DNA from: Pseudorhodoferax aquiterrae
GTDB lineage: Bacteria > Pseudomonadota > Gammaproteobacteria > Burkholderiales > Burkholderiaceae_C
Length of the DNA stretch: 64,000 nt
Assembly: GCF_014652235.1 (NCBI RefSeq)
Contig: NZ_BMYK01000003.1
Span: 62,001-126,000, forward strand
Reading direction: 5' to 3'
In this document: positions 63,130 to 64,000 of the stretch, piece by piece
Numbering within the stretch: position 1 is the first letter of the stretch
Layout of the letters: every line of letters begins with the position of its first letter
The notes under the pieces: model-generated
What the model was told of the DNA's origin: nothing
Seen by the model: only the letters and a program-made list of their open reading frames with translations
Database searches by the model: none
Made by a program: the position numbers and the translations under genes

Positions 63130-64000
63130 TCAATGGCTGAACATGCGGCGGTGCAGTTGGCGCAGCGACCACCAGACCGAGCCGGCGACCAGCGGAATCG
63201 CGAGCGCCGCCGTGCTCTCCGCCGACCAGGGCCAGCCCAGTTTCTGCGCCCCCTTGGCCAGGTAGCTGACCAGGCCGACGATGTAGTAGGTGATGGCCGC
63301 CACCGACAGGCCTTCGACCGTGGACTGCAGCTTGAGCTGCAGATCCTGCCGCTTGTTCATAGTCGCCAGCAGGGCCTGGCTGCTCTGCTGCTGCTCGATC
63401 TCCACGCGTGTGCGCAGCAGGTTGCTGATGCGCGAGACGCGCTGCGACAGCGCGTCCTGCCGGCGCGCCGCCCACTCGCAGGTCTTGCGCGCGGGCGTCA
63501 GCCGCCGGTCCATGAATTCGGCGATGGTCTGCAGGCCGGCGCGGCGCACTTCGGCGATGTCTGCGATGCGGCTGTCCATGAGTTCGAAGTACGCGCTGCT
63601 GGCCGAGAAGCGCGAATGCGTGGCCGCATGCTGGCTCTCGACCTGGCCGGCCAGCCTTGTGAGCCGGTCCAGCAGCGCCGGCTCGGCGTCGCGGTCGGCG
63701 CTGCGGATGGCCTCGGCCAGGGCCGCCAGTTCGCCCTCGGCGCTGGCCAGCACGGCGCTGGCGCGGCGCGCGGCGGGCAGGCCCAGCATGGCGACCATGC
63801 GGTAGGTCTCGATCTCCAGAAGCCGCTGCACGAGCCGGCCCAGGCGGCGCGTGGACAGGCCGCCCACGCGCAGCAGCATGCGCGAGCTGCCGTCGGCATG
63901 GATCGTGAAGTCGGTGTAGACCTCAGCCAGCCCGCCTGCCACGCTGGAGCCGACCTGCGGGTCCTCGTGCAGCCAGTGGCGCGCCAAGGCCTCGATTTCG
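63130..64000 (-). CDS. DUF3422 family membrane protein (5' end outside window)
   Basis: The frame stays open to base 64000, so the N-terminus is missing; about 290 residues are visible. Features are an Arg-rich GGLSTRRLGRLVQRLLEIETYRMVAMLGLP, a long helical segment with FSASSAYFELMDSRIADI and VSRISNLLRTRVEIEQQQSSQALLATMNKRQDLQLKLQ (a coiled coil), followed by two C-terminal membrane helices (AITYYIVGLVSYL and ALAIPLVAGSVWW). This matches the DUF3422 family. Function unknown. Confidence 0.85.
   Translation of the reverse strand, partial: EIEALARHWLHEDPQVGSSVAGGLAEVYTDFTIHADGSSRMLLRVGGLSTRRLGRLVQRLLEIETYRMVAMLGLPAARRASAVLASAEGELAALAEAIRSADRDAEPALLDRLTRLAGQVESQHAATHSRFSASSAYFELMDSRIADIAEVRRAGLQTIAEFMDRRLTPARKTCEWAARRQDALSQRVSRISNLLRTRVEIEQQQSSQALLATMNKRQDLQLKLQSTVEGLSVAAITYYIVGLVSYLAKGAQKLGWPWSAESTAALAIPLVAGSVWWSLRQLHRRMFSH

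Overview
The window is chromosomal DNA of a high-GC betaproteobacterium, most likely a member of the Comamonadaceae (Burkholderiales; Variovorax/Acidovorax/Xenophilus-like). The evidence is the gene order hrcA-nadK-recN-rapZ and lolB-ispE-tRNA-Gln-prs-rplY-pth, four Bug-type (TctC-like) orphan solute receptors, an S-adenosylhomocysteine riboswitch in front of ahcY, PEP-CTERM surface proteins and very dense packing with ATGA start/stop overlaps. I see no rRNA, transposase, integrase, phage gene or CRISPR array. No stretch longer than 300 bases lacks a gene.

Layout. 1-2623: three secreted proteins, namely a 5'-truncated metallo-beta-lactamase-fold protein ending in a dockerin-like calcium-loop domain, a cohesin-like PEP-CTERM protein, and an exported protein sharing an Ig-like module with the first. 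2655-13403: a core block with tRNA-Met, hrcA, nadK, recN, rapZ, mutY, mutM, a TPR protein, lolB, ispE, tRNA-Gln and prs. 13504-16083: rplY, a Bug receptor, pth and a 2[4Fe-4S] ferredoxin. 16182-22657: a peptide-type ABC importer with a TTC38-like TPR protein as its last gene. 22654-26682: ompW with a predicted FNR-controlled promoter, then ahcY-tlyA-metF behind an SAH riboswitch. 26682-30042: an MFS transporter and a PAS-GGDEF-EAL protein. 30023-34695: an aromatic/hydroaromatic acid cluster (pcaB-like lyase, shikimate-dehydrogenase-like protein, MHS transporter, IclR regulator with two matching operator candidates). 34696-37827: an MliC-like lipoprotein, a DUF1161 protein, prfC and a HAD phosphatase. 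37824-49134: a sugar-acid catabolic region under a LysR and a GntR regulator, with a DHDPS-family dehydratase, two mandelate-racemase-type enolases, a fumarylacetoacetase-family hydrolase, a 2-hydroxyacid dehydrogenase, an SMP-30 lactonase and three Bug receptors. 49234-55878: a polar amino acid binding protein and a double-length UvrA. 56099-61251: a PEP-CTERM protein coupled to pgaA-pgaC-pgaD, with pgaB absent. 61300-64000: an MHS transporter and a partial DUF3422 protein.

The observations most worth following are: (i) a dockerin-bearing enzyme next to a cohesin-like PEP-CTERM protein, a possible surface-assembly pair; (ii) a recurrent arrangement in which a -10-like hexamer sits 6-7 nt before the ATG (hrcA, nadK, the TPR-lolB-ispE operon, ferredoxin, pth), suggesting leaderless transcripts; (iii) a pga operon without its deacetylase gene but with a co-transcribed PEP-CTERM protein; (iv) a 1903-residue tandem UvrA; and (v) precise regulatory sites, namely the SAH riboswitch, an FNR-like box centred at -41.5 of ompW, a near-consensus promoter inside ispE, and paired IclR operator candidates. 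All names are from reading the sequence; no database search was possible.
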